A DNA stretch of 64,000 nt. Origin: Mycolicibacterium arabiense. Its GTDB lineage: Bacteria > Actinomycetota > Actinomycetes > Mycobacteriales > Mycobacteriaceae. The stretch is from the NCBI RefSeq assembly GCF_010731815.2, contig NZ_AP022593.1, positions 3,286,001 through 3,350,000 on the forward strand, in the 5' to 3' direction. The notes beneath the pieces were generated by a model. It made no database searches. It saw only the letters and a list, made by a program, of their open reading frames with translations, and was not told the DNA's origin. The position numbers were made by a program, and so were the translations under genes. The first letter of the stretch is position 1; each line of letters opens with the position of its first letter. This document shows positions 25,761 to 33,792 of this stretch, one piece after another.

Positions 25761-26876
25761 CTACAGTTCCAGCAGGTCGGCGGTCGTCTCGGCGATGGCC
25801 GGGCCGAGTGTCATGCCCCTGCCTCCGGGCCCGGTGATCACCCATACGCCGTCGTCGGCGCGGTGCCTGCACGCCAGCAGGCCGGGGTCGACGCACTGGC
25901 TGTAGACGCCTGCCCAGCGCCGCCGGATCGGCGGCAGCGGGCGCCCGAGGAACTGCTCGACGAGGTCGGTGAGGTAGGCATACGGCGCTTCGTCGACGTC
26001 GAACGCGAACGGCTCGTCGTATTCGTGCGTGTCACCGATGGTGAGCCCGCCGTGCAAGCGCTGCACGCAGAGCAGCTGCATCCGGTGGGCGGCGGCGACG
26101 GGGTCCTGCGGTTCGTCGTGGCGCAGCGCGTCGAGCGCCGTACCCGCGAAACCCGGGTAGTACCTGAAGCTGTCGCCGTCGGCGATCGCGGTGGTGAGCG
26201 GTTCGTCGAGCGGATCGGTCTGCATCATCTGCAGGCGCACCCGGCGCACCGGCAGGTCACCGGCGACGTCGCGGGTGAGGCCGCCGTGCGCGGCGCCGGG
26301 GCACAGGAGCACCACGTCGGCCTCGTGTCTGCCGCCGCGGTCGTCGCGCACCACGCGGCCGGTCACGTCCCTGGCCTCGGTGCCGGGCAACCACCGATAC
26401 CTGCCGGTGCCGGCCAGGTGGTCGCGGATCGCGGGCATGGCCTGGCGGGACTCGACCGCGGCGTCGAGCGAACAGTGCAGTGCAGCAACGAACTTGCCGC
26501 GTAGCGCCGGGTTGAGTGCGCGCGCCCGGTCGGGTTCGACCACCGTGAAACCGCGGGCTTCGGCGTCCGGTCGGGCCGCCACCTCCTCGGCGACGGCGAC
26601 TTCGCGCGGTGTGCGCAGCAGCGTCAGTGATCCGGCGGGCCGAAAGCCCACGCCAGGAATGTCGGCGCCGATCCGCTCCCACAGTTCCCGGGAACGCAGG
26701 GACGCGTCGAGTTCGGTCGAGGACCGCCCGGAGACCCAGACGAGGCCGAAGTTGCGGACGGTTGCGCCGCGGGCCTCGGTCTCGCGGTCGAGATGGGTGA
26801 CCTCGTGGCCGCGCCGTACGGCCTCCAAGGCATGGGCGGTCCCGAGGATCCCGCCGCCGATGATGGTCACACGCAT
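25761..26876 (-). CDS. FAD-dependent amine oxidoreductase, phosphonate-associated
   Basis: A 371-residue flavoenzyme of the DAO (glycine/D-amino-acid oxidase) fold. The dinucleotide motif is IIGGGILGTAHALEA with HLDRE at the end of the second strand, and the C-terminal VITGPGGRGMTLGPAIAE closes the FAD site. Members next to PhnX-like hydrolases are thought to deaminate an aminophosphonate to the aldehyde that the hydrolase cleaves, replacing PhnW. First gene of the minus-strand operon, 109 bases from the divergent HD oxygenase gene with the operator between them. The substrate may be 2-aminoethylphosphonate, its N-methyl or its 1-hydroxy form; the sequence cannot decide. Confidence 0.88.
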   Translation of the reverse strand: MRVTIIGGGILGTAHALEAVRRGHEVTHLDRETEARGATVRNFGLVWVSGRSSTELDASLRSRELWERIGADIPGVGFRPAGSLTLLRTPREVAVAEEVAARPDAEARGFTVVEPDRARALNPALRGKFVAALHCSLDAAVESRQAMPAIRDHLAGTGRYRWLPGTEARDVTGRVVRDDRGGRHEADVVLLCPGAAHGGLTRDVAGDLPVRRVRLQMMQTDPLDEPLTTAIADGDSFRYYPGFAGTALDALRHDEPQDPVAAAHRMQLLCVQRLHGGLTIGDTHEYDEPFAFDVDEAPYAYLTDLVEQFLGRPLPPIRRRWAGVYSQCVDPGLLACRHRADDGVWVITGPGGRGMTLGPAIAETTADLLEL

Positions 26877-26950
26877 GAGAAGGAACCTTTCTGGTCGATC
26901 ACGTCGCCGAACGGAAGGTGCGGTGGTGGCGGCGCGAACAGCAGGTTAAC

Positions 26951-26968
26951 AATTGGTATAGACCAATT
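26951..26968. promoter_or_regulatory. GntR (PhnF-type) operator
   Basis: AATTGGT-ATAG-ACCAATT, perfect 7-base arms around ATAG. It contains TGGTATAGACCA (26954-26965), which I recall as the operator of the M. smegmatis GntR regulator PhnF. The site lies in the divergent promoter region and covers the -35 area of the HD oxygenase gene. The GntR protein encoded at 27510 is the likely ligand-controlled repressor for both directions. Confidence 0.8.
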
Positions 26969-26973
26969 CGGGT

Positions 26974-26979
26974 TACACT
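26974..26979 (+). promoter_or_regulatory. -10 element, leaderless start of the HD oxygenase gene
   Basis: TACACT fits TANNNT and ends six bases before ATG 26986. No ribosome binding site is present, so transcription probably starts at the A of the ATG. Confidence 0.55.
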
Positions 26980-26985
26980 TGGGCC

Positions 26986-27501
26986 ATGCGTCCGCTGGAG
27001 GAGACCGAGGCCGTACTGCGCTCACTGCGCGGAGTCTGGGACGAGGAAGCCGTCGACGAACTCGACCACGCACTGCAGGCCGCGGCGTGCGCCATGGCCG
27101 ATGGCGCCGACGACGAACTGGTCCTCGCCGCCGCGCTGCACGACGTCGCACACAGCCCACTGCTGGGCGCCTCGTCCGCACACGACGAAGAGGCCCGCCG
27201 GTGGCTCCGCCCCCGATTCGGTGACCGGGTCGCGTGGCTAGCCGGCGCACACGTCGCCGCCAAGCAGTACCTGGTCGCCACCGAACCCGGCTACGCCGCA
27301 GGCCTTTCCGAGACGTCGGTGCGCTCGCTCGCGGCGCAGGGCGGCGCCCACGTCGATGAGGGCTTCACCGGCCACGAGTGGTGGCCGGACGCCGTGCGTC
27401 TCCGTCGCTACGACGACGCCGCGAAGGATCCCGAGGCGCCGGGCGCGACGATCGCCGAGGTTCTGGACGTAGCGGAACGCGTCCTGGCCGGCAGGGCGTA
27501 G
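26986..27501 (+). CDS. PhnZ/TmpB-like HD-domain oxygenase
   Basis: A 171-residue HD-domain protein of the phosphonate-degradation HDIG group, whose studied members PhnZ and TmpB use a mixed-valent di-iron centre and O2 to cleave 1-hydroxy-2-aminoalkylphosphonates to an amino acid and phosphate. Candidate metal ligands: His28 (LDHALQ), His52-Asp53 (LHDVAH), His66 (SAHDEEA), His89 (AGAHVAAKQYL) and an Asp in LRRYDDAAK. Glu21 is kept, but Trp18 stands where PhnZ has its gating Tyr24 (numbering from memory). PhnZ works after a 2-oxoglutarate hydroxylase PhnY, and none is encoded in the cluster. First gene of a two-gene operon with the GntR regulator. Confidence 0.85.
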   Translation: MRPLEETEAVLRSLRGVWDEEAVDELDHALQAAACAMADGADDELVLAAALHDVAHSPLLGASSAHDEEARRWLRPRFGDRVAWLAGAHVAAKQYLVATEPGYAAGLSETSVRSLAAQGGAHVDEGFTGHEWWPDAVRLRRYDDAAKDPEAPGATIAEVLDVAERVLAGRA

Positions 27502-27509
27502 GAGTACCC

Positions 27510-28205
27510 GTGAGCAAGCCCTACCTTATCCGCACCTCGCTGGAGGAACTGCTCGGCGACCTGGTCGAGGGCGATCCGTTCCCTCCGGAGCGTGAACTGG
27601 CGGCACGGTTCGGGGTCGCCCGCGAAACCGTGCGCCAGGCGCTGCACGAGCTGCTCGTCGAGGGCCGCATAGAACGTCGCGGCCGCGGCACGGTGGTGGC
27701 GAAGTCGAAGCTGACGCAACCACTTTCGTTGCGGTCGTACACCGAGGGTGCGCTACGCATGGGCCGCAAGCCCGGTCGCATCCTGGTCAGCTGGGACGAC
27801 GTCGCCGCGCCCGCCGATCTCGCGGCAGCGCTCAGTGTCGCCGACGGCGCACCCGTCATGCGGCTGGAGCGCATCCTGCTCGCCGACGGCCAGCGCATCG
27901 GCCTGGAGAACACCCATCTGCCCCTGCACCGCTTCGGTGGGTTCAGGGAGACGTTCGATCCGACGACGTCGCTCTACGCTGCGATCCGGGCGACCGGCGT
28001 CGAGTTCGGTTCCGCCACCGAACGCATCGAGACCGTGCTGGCGTCACCGCGCGAGGCAGGGCTGCTGGAGTCCACGACCGCGATGCCCATGCTCCGGCTG
28101 CACCGTCGCTCGCTCGACACCGACGGCACTCCGATCGAGGTCGTGCACGCGCTGTACCGGGGCGATCGCGTGGCGTTCGAGGCGACTCTCACCGATGGCG
28201 ACTGA
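27510..28205 (+). CDS. GntR family regulator (HutC/PhnF-like, UTRA domain)
   Basis: A 231-residue repressor. Residues 1-70 are the GntR winged helix (PPERELAARFGVARETVRQALHELLVEGRIERRGRGTVV). The rest is a UTRA ligand domain (SLRSYTEGALRMGRKP, LRLHRRSLDTDGTPIEVVHALYRGDR). GTG 27510 has AGGAG overlapping the stop of the HD oxygenase gene eight bases upstream, so the two are cotranscribed. The palindrome at 26951-26968 fits this family's operators. I infer that it represses both arms of the divergent locus until an aminophosphonate or related ligand binds. Confidence 0.9.
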   Translation: MSKPYLIRTSLEELLGDLVEGDPFPPERELAARFGVARETVRQALHELLVEGRIERRGRGTVVAKSKLTQPLSLRSYTEGALRMGRKPGRILVSWDDVAAPADLAAALSVADGAPVMRLERILLADGQRIGLENTHLPLHRFGGFRETFDPTTSLYAAIRATGVEFGSATERIETVLASPREAGLLESTTAMPMLRLHRRSLDTDGTPIEVVHALYRGDRVAFEATLTDGD

Positions 28206-28234
28206 GCGCACGAGATCGGCAGTAGGGTCGGCAC

Positions 28235-29140
28235 GTGCCCGCCTTCCATCCCGAACTGGAGCGCGCTGCCCGGTTCATGCCCCGAACCCTCATCACGCCA
28301 CGCTCTCTGCGATACCTCCGCATGGCCATGCCTCTGCTGGACCGTCGCGTACCCGGTGACGTCGAGAAGCTGACACTTTCCTCGGGCATCGGCGTCCGGC
28401 TGCATCGCCCACCTGGTGTGACGACGCCCGGCCCGGCGCTGCTGTGGATCCACGGTGGCGGTTACGTGATCGGCAGCGCCGCCCAGGATGACGTCACCTG
28501 CCGCCGGTTCGCGCGCGAGCTGGGCATCACCGTCGCAGCCGTCGACTATCGACTGGCACCCGAATTCCCCTATCCCGCACCGCTCGACGACTGCTACGAG
28601 GCGCTCGCGTGGCTCGCGGGCCTGCCCGCGGTCGACTCGACCCAGGTCGCCATCGGCGGTGCGAGCGCAGGCGGGGGTCTCGCGGCGGCGCTGGCACTGC
28701 TGGTGCGCGATCGCGGCGAGATCGACCTCGCGGCGCAGGTCCTCGTCTACCCCATGCTCGACGATCGGTCGTCGACCCAGGAGGGCCTCGACAGCCCCAA
28801 TCACCGGATGTGGACCCAGACGTCGAACGCCTACGGCTGGTCGGCCTACCTCGGCGGCGCAGACCCGAACGTCGCCGTGCCCGCCCGCCGCGACGACCTC
28901 GCGGGCCTACCGCCTGCCTGGGTCGGCGTCGGCACGTGCGACCTCTTCCACGACGAGGACCTGGTCTACGCCGAGCGCCTCCGCGCGGCAGGCGTCCCGT
29001 GCGACGTCGAGGTCGTCGAGGGCGCCTTCCACGGCTTCGACGGCGTGGCACCCAAGGCCGAGGTCACCAGACACTTCGTCGAGGGCCAGGTCGAATTCCT
29101 ACGACGGACGTTCAGGCAGACGCAACCGGCCTCTGCCTGA
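28235..29140 (+). CDS. alpha/beta hydrolase, HSL-type esterase
   Basis: A 301-residue carboxylesterase. It has the HSL marker HGGGYVIG, GGASAGGGLAA with the nucleophile Ser, GTCDLFHDED with the Asp and GAFHGFDGV with the His. No signal peptide, so cytoplasmic. GTG 28235 follows GTAGGG and lies 30 bases after the GntR gene, so it may be read from the same transcript, though nothing ties it to phosphonates. Its 3' end overlaps the aldo/keto reductase gene on the other strand by 29 bases. Confidence 0.9.
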   Translation: MPAFHPELERAARFMPRTLITPRSLRYLRMAMPLLDRRVPGDVEKLTLSSGIGVRLHRPPGVTTPGPALLWIHGGGYVIGSAAQDDVTCRRFARELGITVAAVDYRLAPEFPYPAPLDDCYEALAWLAGLPAVDSTQVAIGGASAGGGLAAALALLVRDRGEIDLAAQVLVYPMLDDRSSTQEGLDSPNHRMWTQTSNAYGWSAYLGGADPNVAVPARRDDLAGLPPAWVGVGTCDLFHDEDLVYAERLRAAGVPCDVEVVEGAFHGFDGVAPKAEVTRHFVEGQVEFLRRTFRQTQPASA

Positions 29141-30164
29141 AGCCGTCGCCGCCCAGGGTGGCCGAGCCCCGTGCGGCGTTGTCCGCGTGCGGTTGTCCCA
29201 GCGGGATGCGGCTGACCTCGTCGAGCCGGTCGTAGACCTCGGCAGGCAGGTCCAGGTCGAGCGCCGCGAGATATCCGTCGAGTTGCTCGATCGTCCGCGG
29301 GCCAGTGATCGGCACGACGCCCGTCGGTGAACGCCGCGCCCGCTCGAGCAGCCACGCCACCGACACGTCGGCGGCCGGTGCGCCGAGTTGGTCGGCCGCG
29401 GCCAGCACGGCGTCCACGATCGTCGACTTCGCGGGTCCGTCCTCGGTATGCACGACGGCCTTCAGCTTCGTGAGCCTGCCCTCTTCGCCGTTGCGGTACT
29501 TGCCGGTGAGCAGCCCGCCGCCCAGCGGCGACCACAGGGCCGCGCCGATGCCGAGCGCCTCGGCCATCGGCAGGTTGTCGCGCTCACCGCTGCGCTCGAC
29601 CAGGCTGTACTCGAATTGGACGGCAGCGATGGGGATCTCGCCCCGCAGCTCCGCCAGCGTCGTCGCGCGTGAGGTCATCCACGCCGGGAAGTTGGACAGC
29701 CCGGCGTAGAGCACCTTGCCCGCACGCGCCAGGTCGTCAAAGGCGCGCACGATCTCGTCGAGCGGCGTGACGAAGTCCGGCCAGTGCACCCAGAGCAGGT
29801 CGACGTAGTCGGTGCCGAGACGACGCAGGCTGGCCTCGACCGAGCGGAACATGGCGCGGCGCCCGTTGCCGGTCTGCAGCACGCCGCTGCCCTCGGCGGT
29901 TCCGCCGACCGCGAACTTGGTCGCCACGGTGAACTGGTCGCGGCGGCCGGCGAGCAGTCGGCCGAGGATCTCCTCCGACTCGCCCACCTGGTAGGTGGCC
30001 GCCGTGTCGATGAACGTGCCGCCCGCGTCGGCGTACCGGTCGAGCAGGGTGCGGGCGACGTCCTCCTCCGCACCGTGCCCCCAGCGCGTGCCGAAGTTGC
30101 CTGCTCCGAGCGCCAGGGCCGAGACGCGAAGGCCGTTGTTCCGTCCGAAGGTGAAGTGCTCCAT
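29112..30164 (-). CDS. aldo/keto reductase
   Basis: A 350-residue NAD(P)H-dependent oxidoreductase of the TIM-barrel AKR family. Catalytic residues can be placed: Asp in GGTFIDTAATYQVGESEE, Tyr in the same block, Lys in VATKFAVGG and His in LLWVHWPDF. The C-terminal cofactor segment is VVPITGPRTIEQL. ATG 30164 gives MEHFTFGRNNGLRVS, the usual N-terminus. It is followed upstream by the amidohydrolase 28 bases away on the same strand and may be cotranscribed with it. The substrate is unknown. Confidence 0.92.
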   Translation of the reverse strand: MEHFTFGRNNGLRVSALALGAGNFGTRWGHGAEEDVARTLLDRYADAGGTFIDTAATYQVGESEEILGRLLAGRRDQFTVATKFAVGGTAEGSGVLQTGNGRRAMFRSVEASLRRLGTDYVDLLWVHWPDFVTPLDEIVRAFDDLARAGKVLYAGLSNFPAWMTSRATTLAELRGEIPIAAVQFEYSLVERSGERDNLPMAEALGIGAALWSPLGGGLLTGKYRNGEEGRLTKLKAVVHTEDGPAKSTIVDAVLAAADQLGAPAADVSVAWLLERARRSPTGVVPITGPRTIEQLDGYLAALDLDLPAEVYDRLDEVSRIPLGQPHADNAARGSATLGGDGFRQRPVASA

Positions 30165-30192
30165 TAGGGGAACAATCCGCGCCCGGGCGGGT

Positions 30193-31542
30193 TTATTTCG
30201 CGACGCCCAGATCGGCAGCGGACTCTCGTGAACGATCGAAGACCACCGAGCCCGCCACGACGGTGGCGACGACCATGTCCGAGGCCAGCTCGGCCAGCAC
30301 CTCGTCCGGCGACGCCGCCAGAACGCACAGGTCACCCGGTTGTCCCGGCGCGACGGTGCGGCGGTGCGTGGGCTGCTCGGGCTCGCCGTGGAACAGTTCG
30401 AGCGCGGTCCTGGCCGACACCGCCTCGCCAGGCCCGAGCGGCGCCCCGGACGCCGTCGTGCGGCGTACCGCCGCCCGCATCGCCGCCCATGGGTCGGCGT
30501 CACCGAACGGCATGTCGGTGGACAGCACGACCGGCACGTCGGCGGCGAGTAGGGACCCCAGCCGCCACAACTGATCGTGGTCGTCGGCCGGGACGTCGAT
30601 CAAGTACTGGTCACCGCGTTCGCACACGAAGTTCGGCTGGGTCGCGACGACGATGCCGAGTTCTGCGAGGTCGGCCAGGCAGTCGTCGGGCACCATCGCG
30701 GCGTGCTCGATGCGGTCCCCCGGCAGGCCCCCAGCGGCGCGCAGGGCAGCGATCGTCACCACCAGTTGAGCTGCGGTCACGCAGTGCACGGCGACGTGCC
30801 CGCCCTGCCGGTGCCTCGCCTCGACCCATTCGGTCAGCTCGGCGAGGTCCAGGTCGTCGTCGTGCAGGATGCGCTTGCCGGGCGCCAGGCAGTGCACGTG
30901 CTGCAGGAGGTCGCCGTGGCGACGCGCCTCCGCGAACGCCACCACGTCGTCGACACCCAGGTCCGGGGTCGCGTCGGTGACGCCCGTGACGCCGTAGGAC
31001 GCGAGCCTGCGACTCACCCTGGACAGTCCGCCTGCCACGCCGACCTCGCGGCGCTGCAGGCCACCGGACCAGCCACGGTCGTTGCTGCGCAGCCTGCCGT
31101 CCGGGTGTTCCGGCAGACCGACGGCGGCCAGGCCCGCCGAGTTCAGCGTCCACAGCACCCCGCTGCGGTGCTGCACGCGGACGGGCACCGACGGCGACAG
31201 CGCGTCGAGGCCGTCGCGATCGAGCGGCCCTGCCACCGCCTCGTGGTAGCCGATCGCCCGGATCCACCCATCCTCACCGACGGGCGCGGCGCCGAGGGCG
31301 CGGCGCAGGTCGTCCGCGCCGAGCACTTCGTGCGGGCCGACGCGCACCGACGTGAGCGCTGCCGCCGCGGAGTAGAGGTGTACGTGGTGGTCGTGCAGCC
31401 CGGGCACGACGGTGCCGTGCGCGGCGTCGATCACCTCCTCGCCAGGACGCGGTTCCAGACGCTCGTCGACATCGACGACGAGCTGCTCCACCCGGATGTC
31501 GCAGGACGTCCCGTCGATCGTCCTGGCACGCTGAATCAGCAT
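30193..31542 (-). CDS. amidohydrolase family protein (YtcJ-like)
   Basis: A 449-residue metal-dependent hydrolase. The first metal ligands are in VVPGLHDHHVHL, further ones in VAVHCVTAAQ and DRIEHAAMV, and the Asp in VVLSTDMPFGD. The N- and C-terminal strands (APGQPGDLCVLAASPDEVL, VVAGSVVFDR) close the composite beta sandwich seen in this superfamily. It should hydrolyse an amide or cyclic amide. ATG 31542 overlaps the stop of the CoA-transferase gene by seven bases, so the two are coupled. No signal peptide. Confidence 0.88.
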   Translation of the reverse strand: MLIQRARTIDGTSCDIRVEQLVVDVDERLEPRPGEEVIDAAHGTVVPGLHDHHVHLYSAAAALTSVRVGPHEVLGADDLRRALGAAPVGEDGWIRAIGYHEAVAGPLDRDGLDALSPSVPVRVQHRSGVLWTLNSAGLAAVGLPEHPDGRLRSNDRGWSGGLQRREVGVAGGLSRVSRRLASYGVTGVTDATPDLGVDDVVAFAEARRHGDLLQHVHCLAPGKRILHDDDLDLAELTEWVEARHRQGGHVAVHCVTAAQLVVTIAALRAAGGLPGDRIEHAAMVPDDCLADLAELGIVVATQPNFVCERGDQYLIDVPADDHDQLWRLGSLLAADVPVVLSTDMPFGDADPWAAMRAAVRRTTASGAPLGPGEAVSARTALELFHGEPEQPTHRRTVAPGQPGDLCVLAASPDEVLAELASDMVVATVVAGSVVFDRSRESAADLGVAK

Positions 31543-32714
31543 GGCGCGAGCCTTCTCTCGTCGATGAGGCGGTCGACGCGGGCGCGGTCGCCGTCGAGTT
31601 CGGACGCTGGGCTCGTCGTGCCTGGCGGGGCGGGCGGAGCCGCCTCGGCCGGGACGGACGGCACCGTCTGCGGCAGTGCGGCGTAGGTCGCGGCGACCTC
31701 GGACATCACGACGTGCACGGTCTCACCGCCGCCGCGGCGCAGCGACCTGACGACCTCCAGCGCGGAGTGCAGTCCGGTCAGCGGGTCGGCGATGGCGTCG
31801 GCACAGAACACCGGACCGTCTGCGCCCCGACCCACCAAACCCCCTGCGACGGCGGCATCGTCGCCGAACGCGACCCTGCCCGTGTCGGCGTGTCCGGTGA
31901 TGGACAGCCACACCCGGCCGTCTCGGGCGGCGACGTCGTCGGGACCGAGACCGCGCCTGCGCAAGGCTGCCGGCCGCGACGACTCGATCACGACGTCGGC
32001 TATCGCGAGCAGCTCGCGCAGCCGTCCGGCGTTGTCGAACTCTATTGCGTAGCTGAGCTTTCCGCCGTTCATCCAGTCGAAGAACGAACGCGGTCCGCCG
32101 CGGCTGCCGTCGGGCCTGCCGGGGCTCTCCACCTTGACGACGGTGGCGCCGGCGCGCAACAACAGCCGACCGCACGACGGGCCCGCCCACATCGACGACA
32201 GGTCCACGACGACGAGCCCGGCCGCACTGCGTGGTGCGCTCCGCGGTCCCGTCTGGCGCACCGTCGGCGGCTGGGCCACCGCTTCGCCCAGTACCGCGGC
32301 GGGCAGGTCGAGCAGCCGGGCGCGCTCCACCACCTCGGCAACGCCTCGGGTGGACGACCAGTCCCGCACCGCGCGCCAGGGGTCGACGGTGGCATCGTTC
32401 TCGATCAGGGCGGGCACGGTGTCGACGTCGTCGGGCCGCGACAGCGTCAACGCCCACCAGCCGTCCGCCGTCGGCAGGATGCGGGACGCACCGCCGGCCG
32501 ATGTCCGACCGCGCCTGGCCAATCCCAGGAGGGCGGCCCGGCCCGCGAGTTCCTGCGCGGTATCGACCCGCACGCCGGTGCGGGTCTCGAACTCGGCCGT
32601 CACCGATCGCGCCGCGGCCAGCGCCGCTGCCCGCGAGTAGTCAGGTGCCCCGGCGGGGTCGCCGGTCAGGTACGCCAGGCCGCTGGCACCCCAGTCGTCG
32701 GCCAGTGCGTCCAT
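31536..32714 (-). CDS. CaiB/BaiF-type CoA-transferase with permuted domain order
   Basis: A 392-residue type III CoA-transferase. The nucleotide-fold motif that normally opens these proteins, VVVDLSSMWAGPSCGRLL, starts only near residue 168, and the catalytic Asp should be Asp310 in ADPLTGLHSALEVV. The first 145 residues (TADGWWALTLSRPDDVDTV, then DPWRAVRDWSSTRGVAEVVERA) look like the small domain that usually follows the nucleotide fold. So the order appears swapped. A GTG at 32729 is an earlier start. It moves CoA between carboxylic acids. Coupled to the amidohydrolase, and next to hydratase and dehydrogenase genes, so it probably serves a beta-oxidation-like route. Confidence 0.8.
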   Translation of the reverse strand: MDALADDWGASGLAYLTGDPAGAPDYSRAAALAAARSVTAEFETRTGVRVDTAQELAGRAALLGLARRGRTSAGGASRILPTADGWWALTLSRPDDVDTVPALIENDATVDPWRAVRDWSSTRGVAEVVERARLLDLPAAVLGEAVAQPPTVRQTGPRSAPRSAAGLVVVDLSSMWAGPSCGRLLLRAGATVVKVESPGRPDGSRGGPRSFFDWMNGGKLSYAIEFDNAGRLRELLAIADVVIESSRPAALRRRGLGPDDVAARDGRVWLSITGHADTGRVAFGDDAAVAGGLVGRGADGPVFCADAIADPLTGLHSALEVVRSLRRGGGETVHVVMSEVAATYAALPQTVPSVPAEAAPPAPPGTTSPASELDGDRARVDRLIDERRLAPC

Positions 32715-32733
32715 CCGGCCATTGTCCACGCGG

Positions 32734-33741
32734 CTAGAACCGCAGGGCGGTGAATCTCCAGTCCAGCACCTGACGGTCCGGCCCGTCGGCGTCGGTCGCC
32801 GCGGCGTACACCAGCGAACGCAGGCTCAACACGCCACCGCGGCCGTCCGGCAGTGGTCGGGCATCCTCGACGTGGATCTCGCTGTAGAGGGTGTCGCCCT
32901 CGTACACCGGGCCGGTGTGATCGCACGACTGCCAGCCGAGCACCGTGACGAGATCGGGCAGCGCGCGGGTCACCTGCGCGAGCGCCAACCCGATGGTGTG
33001 TCCGCCGTAGACCAGACGCCGTCCGCTGATGCGCGAATCATGGTGTATTGCAGCAAGGTTGAGCGTCAACCGGGCGAGTTCCGGCGCGCTGCTCACCACG
33101 TCGGCCGTGCCGGTCAGTACTGAACCAGCCAGCGCAGGGTCGAAGCCCGCGCCGGGCACGCGGGTGCGGTACGCCTCGACGTCCCAGCCGGCCGTGGGGT
33201 CGGGCGGCGCCGGGGTGTCCGCGCCGATGGCCGACAGGTCGTCGGCGTGGCCGGTGTTGCCTGCGCCGTCGCTCAGCGGCAGCATCGCGCACCGGTGGAA
33301 GTCGAGGATCAGTCGATCGGCCTGGTCGATGGTCGTCATCCGCAGTGCGGCCATGCCGGTCGGCGCGCGACCCGGCTTGGCCGAATTCTGCCGCAGCCCA
33401 ACGACTTCAGTGCGGGTGTACAGCGAGTCTCCGATCACCGGGAAGCGGTGGAAGCCCAACCCGCGGTAGAACAGGTTGGCCTTCACGCGCTGCGTGGCGA
33501 GCGTGGACTGGCCGATCGCGACATCGGTGACGTAGACCGGGTGGGCCAGCACGGCGGGCACACCCGTCACGGCGTGGGTGAGCGTCGCGTCCAGCGGCAG
33601 GCGGAGACGGTCGCCGATGATCGACTGGTGGACCGCTGCGCCCCCCGAGGTGAGCGTCACGGCGGGCGCGGCGTCGAACACGTCCCCGACCCGCAGGTCG
33701 TCGAAGTACGGGCCACCCGATATTTGGCCGGACAAAGTCAC
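32734..33741 (-). CDS. MaoC-like double-hotdog acyl-CoA hydratase (Rv0216-like)
   Basis: A 335-residue protein with two hotdog domains. The N-terminal domain (SGGPYFDDLRVGDVF to about 165) and the C-terminal one (GYxx-type GHTIGLALAQVTRALPDLV, GPVYEGDTLYSEI) are of the MaoC hydratase type. KANLFYRGLGFHRFPVIGDSLYTRTEV resembles mesaconyl-CoA hydratases. It should add water to a 2-enoyl-CoA. Length and neighbourhood fit Rv0216. GTG 33741 is chosen because the frame upstream is not coding; TTG 33735 is possible. Divergent from the acyl-CoA dehydrogenase by 39-51 bases. Confidence 0.82.
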   Translation of the reverse strand: MTLSGQISGGPYFDDLRVGDVFDAAPAVTLTSGGAAVHQSIIGDRLRLPLDATLTHAVTGVPAVLAHPVYVTDVAIGQSTLATQRVKANLFYRGLGFHRFPVIGDSLYTRTEVVGLRQNSAKPGRAPTGMAALRMTTIDQADRLILDFHRCAMLPLSDGAGNTGHADDLSAIGADTPAPPDPTAGWDVEAYRTRVPGAGFDPALAGSVLTGTADVVSSAPELARLTLNLAAIHHDSRISGRRLVYGGHTIGLALAQVTRALPDLVTVLGWQSCDHTGPVYEGDTLYSEIHVEDARPLPDGRGGVLSLRSLVYAAATDADGPDRQVLDWRFTALRF

Positions 33742-33792
33742 AGCGAACCATGCTGGCAGTGCATCGATCAGCGTGTCAATATGGTTCTCGAT

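Noticed and set aside
33742..33792. The ATATGG direct repeats as the operator of the GntR regulator
   Set aside because: The two units overlap the candidate start codons and do not form a palindrome, so the evidence is too weak to annotate.
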